Shown here: positions 62,500 through 64,000 of the stretch, in pieces | Layout: the number at the start of each line of letters is the position of its first letter | Position numbering within the stretch: the stretch's first letter is position 1 | NCBI RefSeq assembly: GCF_965638725.1 | Contig: NC_134951.1 | Span: forward strand, 434,001 to 498,000 | Origin: Aptenodytes patagonicus | Lineage: Eukaryota > Chordata > Aves > Sphenisciformes > Spheniscidae | DNA: 64,000 bases | Direction of reading: 5' to 3' | Notes under the pieces: generated by a model | The model's input: the letters and a program-made list of their open reading frames with translations, nothing else | Told to the model about the DNA's origin: nothing | Databases searched by the model: none | Position numbers and translations under genes: made by a program

Positions 62500-63430
62500 C
62501 TGGGGCCGTCATCAGAGCTCTTTTGAGTTGAATGTATGCATTTCGATCTTCATTTGACCATTGCAGGGGACCTTTTGATGACCTCAGTAATTCATACAAG
62601 GCTTTTACCGTCAGTCCGTAGTTAGCAATCCATAAACGACACCATCCCACCATTCCTAAAAAGGTTCTCAACTCATGAACATTTCGAGGTTCTGGAGGCT
62701 GACAAATGGCTTCTTTCCTTTCATTACTTAATTGTCTCTGTCCCCTCAGAATTTCAAAGCCCAAATACGTGACAGTTTCCTGTGCGATTTGGGCCTTTCC
62801 TTTCGACACTCGGTAACCACTAAGTCCGAGGAAATTTAATAAACCGACTGTCGGTTCCAAGCATTCCTCTCGGGAGTTCCCAGCTATTGGCATATCGTCG
62901 ACATACTGCAGCATTACTCCATTTCTATTTTCTTGTCTCCATAATTCTAATTCTTTTGCTAGCCGATTTCCAAAGATTGTCGGGCTATTTTTGAATCCTT
63001 GCGGTAATACAGTCCAAGTGTACTGGGTTTTTCTTCCAGTCCCAGGATTCTCCCATTCAAAGGCAAACAATTCCTGGCTTCCGGAATCAAGTGGGACGCA
63101 GAAAAAGGCATCTTTTAGATCTAAAACTGTAAATCCCCCCTGATCCTCAGTGGGTGCGGTTAATAGCGTATACGGATTTGCCACTACTGGATATATATCT
63201 TGGACAATTTGATTTACTGCTCTCAAATCCTGGACTAATCTGTAAGATTTTCCATCGGCCTTCTTAACAGGTAGAATTGGAGTATTATACTTAGATTCAC
63301 ATTCTCTTAATAACCCATATTTCAAAAACTTTTGTACAATAGGTACCAACCCAAGTTTAGCTTCTAACTTTAAGGGATACTCTTTCAGTCTTACCGGTGC
63401 TGATCCTGGTATAAGGTCTACCCTTACGGG
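62500..63430 (-). mobile_element. Reverse transcriptase region of the provirus
   Basis: Has the RT motifs in order: YRLVQDLRAVN, FTVLDLKDAFFCVPL, LPQGFKNSPTIFG, the YVDD box (near 62890-62905) and YLGFEILRGQRQLS. Confidence 0.9.
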
Positions 63431-63499
63431 TTCAGCCCTCTTTGATTTTCCGGGTATTTCTCCTGCCCAGACGACAGGGATCACTGTATCCTCAACTTC

Positions 63500-63850
63500 A
63501 GCCGGGATTTTCCTTTTCACTTGCCCAATTTCCTGCAATAATAATATTGAAGCTTGGGCAAATTTAGATTCAGGCATTGACACTTCTACTTCTCCATTCT
63601 TAAACTTTATTTCAGCTTCTAGTTTTTCTAGTAGATCTCGGCCTATTAAAGGTTTCGGTGCACCTGGTAGATACAAAAACTGATGCGTTACCCATTGTTT
63701 TCCAATTTTACGTTTTAGAGGTTTAAAGAAGGGCCGCGTCGCGGGCTTTCCTGTCGCACCAATAAGTCTCACAGTATCATATCCTAACTCATGTTTCTTC
63801 GTATTCAAAACCGAATAAGTGGCTCCTGTATCGATTCAACATTCTATTTC
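63500..63850 (-). mobile_element. Protease region of the provirus
   Basis: Retroviral aspartic protease signature DTGATYSVL, a flap-like segment and LIGRDLLEKL, placed between nucleocapsid and RT as in gammaretroviruses. Confidence 0.8.
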
Positions 63851-64000
63851 AGTTTCATCTTCCCCCAGCTTGATTTTAACCAGAGGCTCTGCTGGGGAAG
63901 ACTCCTCCGGTTTCCTTCAATCTTCCGTTTCTGTGTTTAATATAGAGGTTTCAGACTTTCCATTTTTTCGTAACAATGGACATTCTCGTTTCCAATGTCC

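Larger units (their letters stand above)
59792..64000 (-). mobile_element. Endogenous retrovirus, class I (gammaretrovirus-like), internal part, runs off the window
   Basis: Fossil provirus on the minus strand. From its 5' side: the end of gag with a nucleocapsid zinc-knuckle piece (GHWKRECPLL, 63960-64000), protease, reverse transcriptase, RNase H, integrase and a short env remnant, then the polypurine tract and 3' LTR. The pol motifs (LPQGFKNSP, YVDD) and a single gag knuckle visible at the window edge point to the gamma-like class. The element is broken, with perhaps half a dozen disruptions and some rearrangement. Much of the pol sequence is still readable, so it is probably of moderate to young age. 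The 5' LTR and most of gag lie beyond the window. Confidence 0.9.

Overview
The window looks like nuclear DNA of a bird, most likely from a GC-rich, gene-dense microchromosome. The signs are several CR1 LINE copies with the usual 3' tail, an avian-type solo LTR, short introns, CpG-rich promoters, many long G or C runs, and vertebrate genes whose order matches human 2p23.3 (TMEM214, AGBL5, OST4, EMILIN1). The species cannot be named from the sequence alone.

Layout. 48-978 (+): last five coding exons of a cGMP-dependent-protein-kinase-like gene. 1408-9152 (-): complete EMILIN1 in eight coding exons, tail to tail with the kinase. About 9.2-11.3 kb: GC-rich promoter zone with CRE palindromes. 11680-11793 (+): OST4. 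12463-14200 (-): five phase-compatible exons, read as a possible alternative 3' end of AGBL5 or as an unrecognised gene. 16282-16880: solo LTR. 19838-36872 (-): AGBL5 in ten coding exons, with old and younger CR1 copies in its introns. 37213-37285 (-): tRNA-Ala(AGC) beside a long hairpin. 38007-55870 (-): TMEM214 in 17 coding exons. 56279-57892: a large inverted repeat whose arms each carry a complete 164-nt U1 snRNA gene, facing each other. 58721-64000 (-): the 3' part of a gammaretrovirus-like endogenous retrovirus (LTR, short env remnant, pol, end of gag) that runs out of the window.

The protein genes form an ancient syntenic block rather than a pathway: an extracellular-matrix glycoprotein (EMILIN1), an oligosaccharyltransferase subunit (OST4), a tubulin-processing carboxypeptidase (AGBL5) and an ER membrane protein (TMEM214). 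Exon boundaries were read by eye from GT/AG sites, reading phase and remembered human proteins. Summed coding lengths keep the frame for AGBL5 (751 residues) and TMEM214 (684 residues). For EMILIN1 they do so (about 991 residues) only if one base is discounted in the collagen exon.

The items most worth a second look are the kinase lacking its activation segment, the twin U1 genes with altered U1-70K and U1A binding loops, the SxIP-bearing exons downstream of AGBL5, and a CR1 fragment that supplies splice-acceptor sequence to TMEM214.
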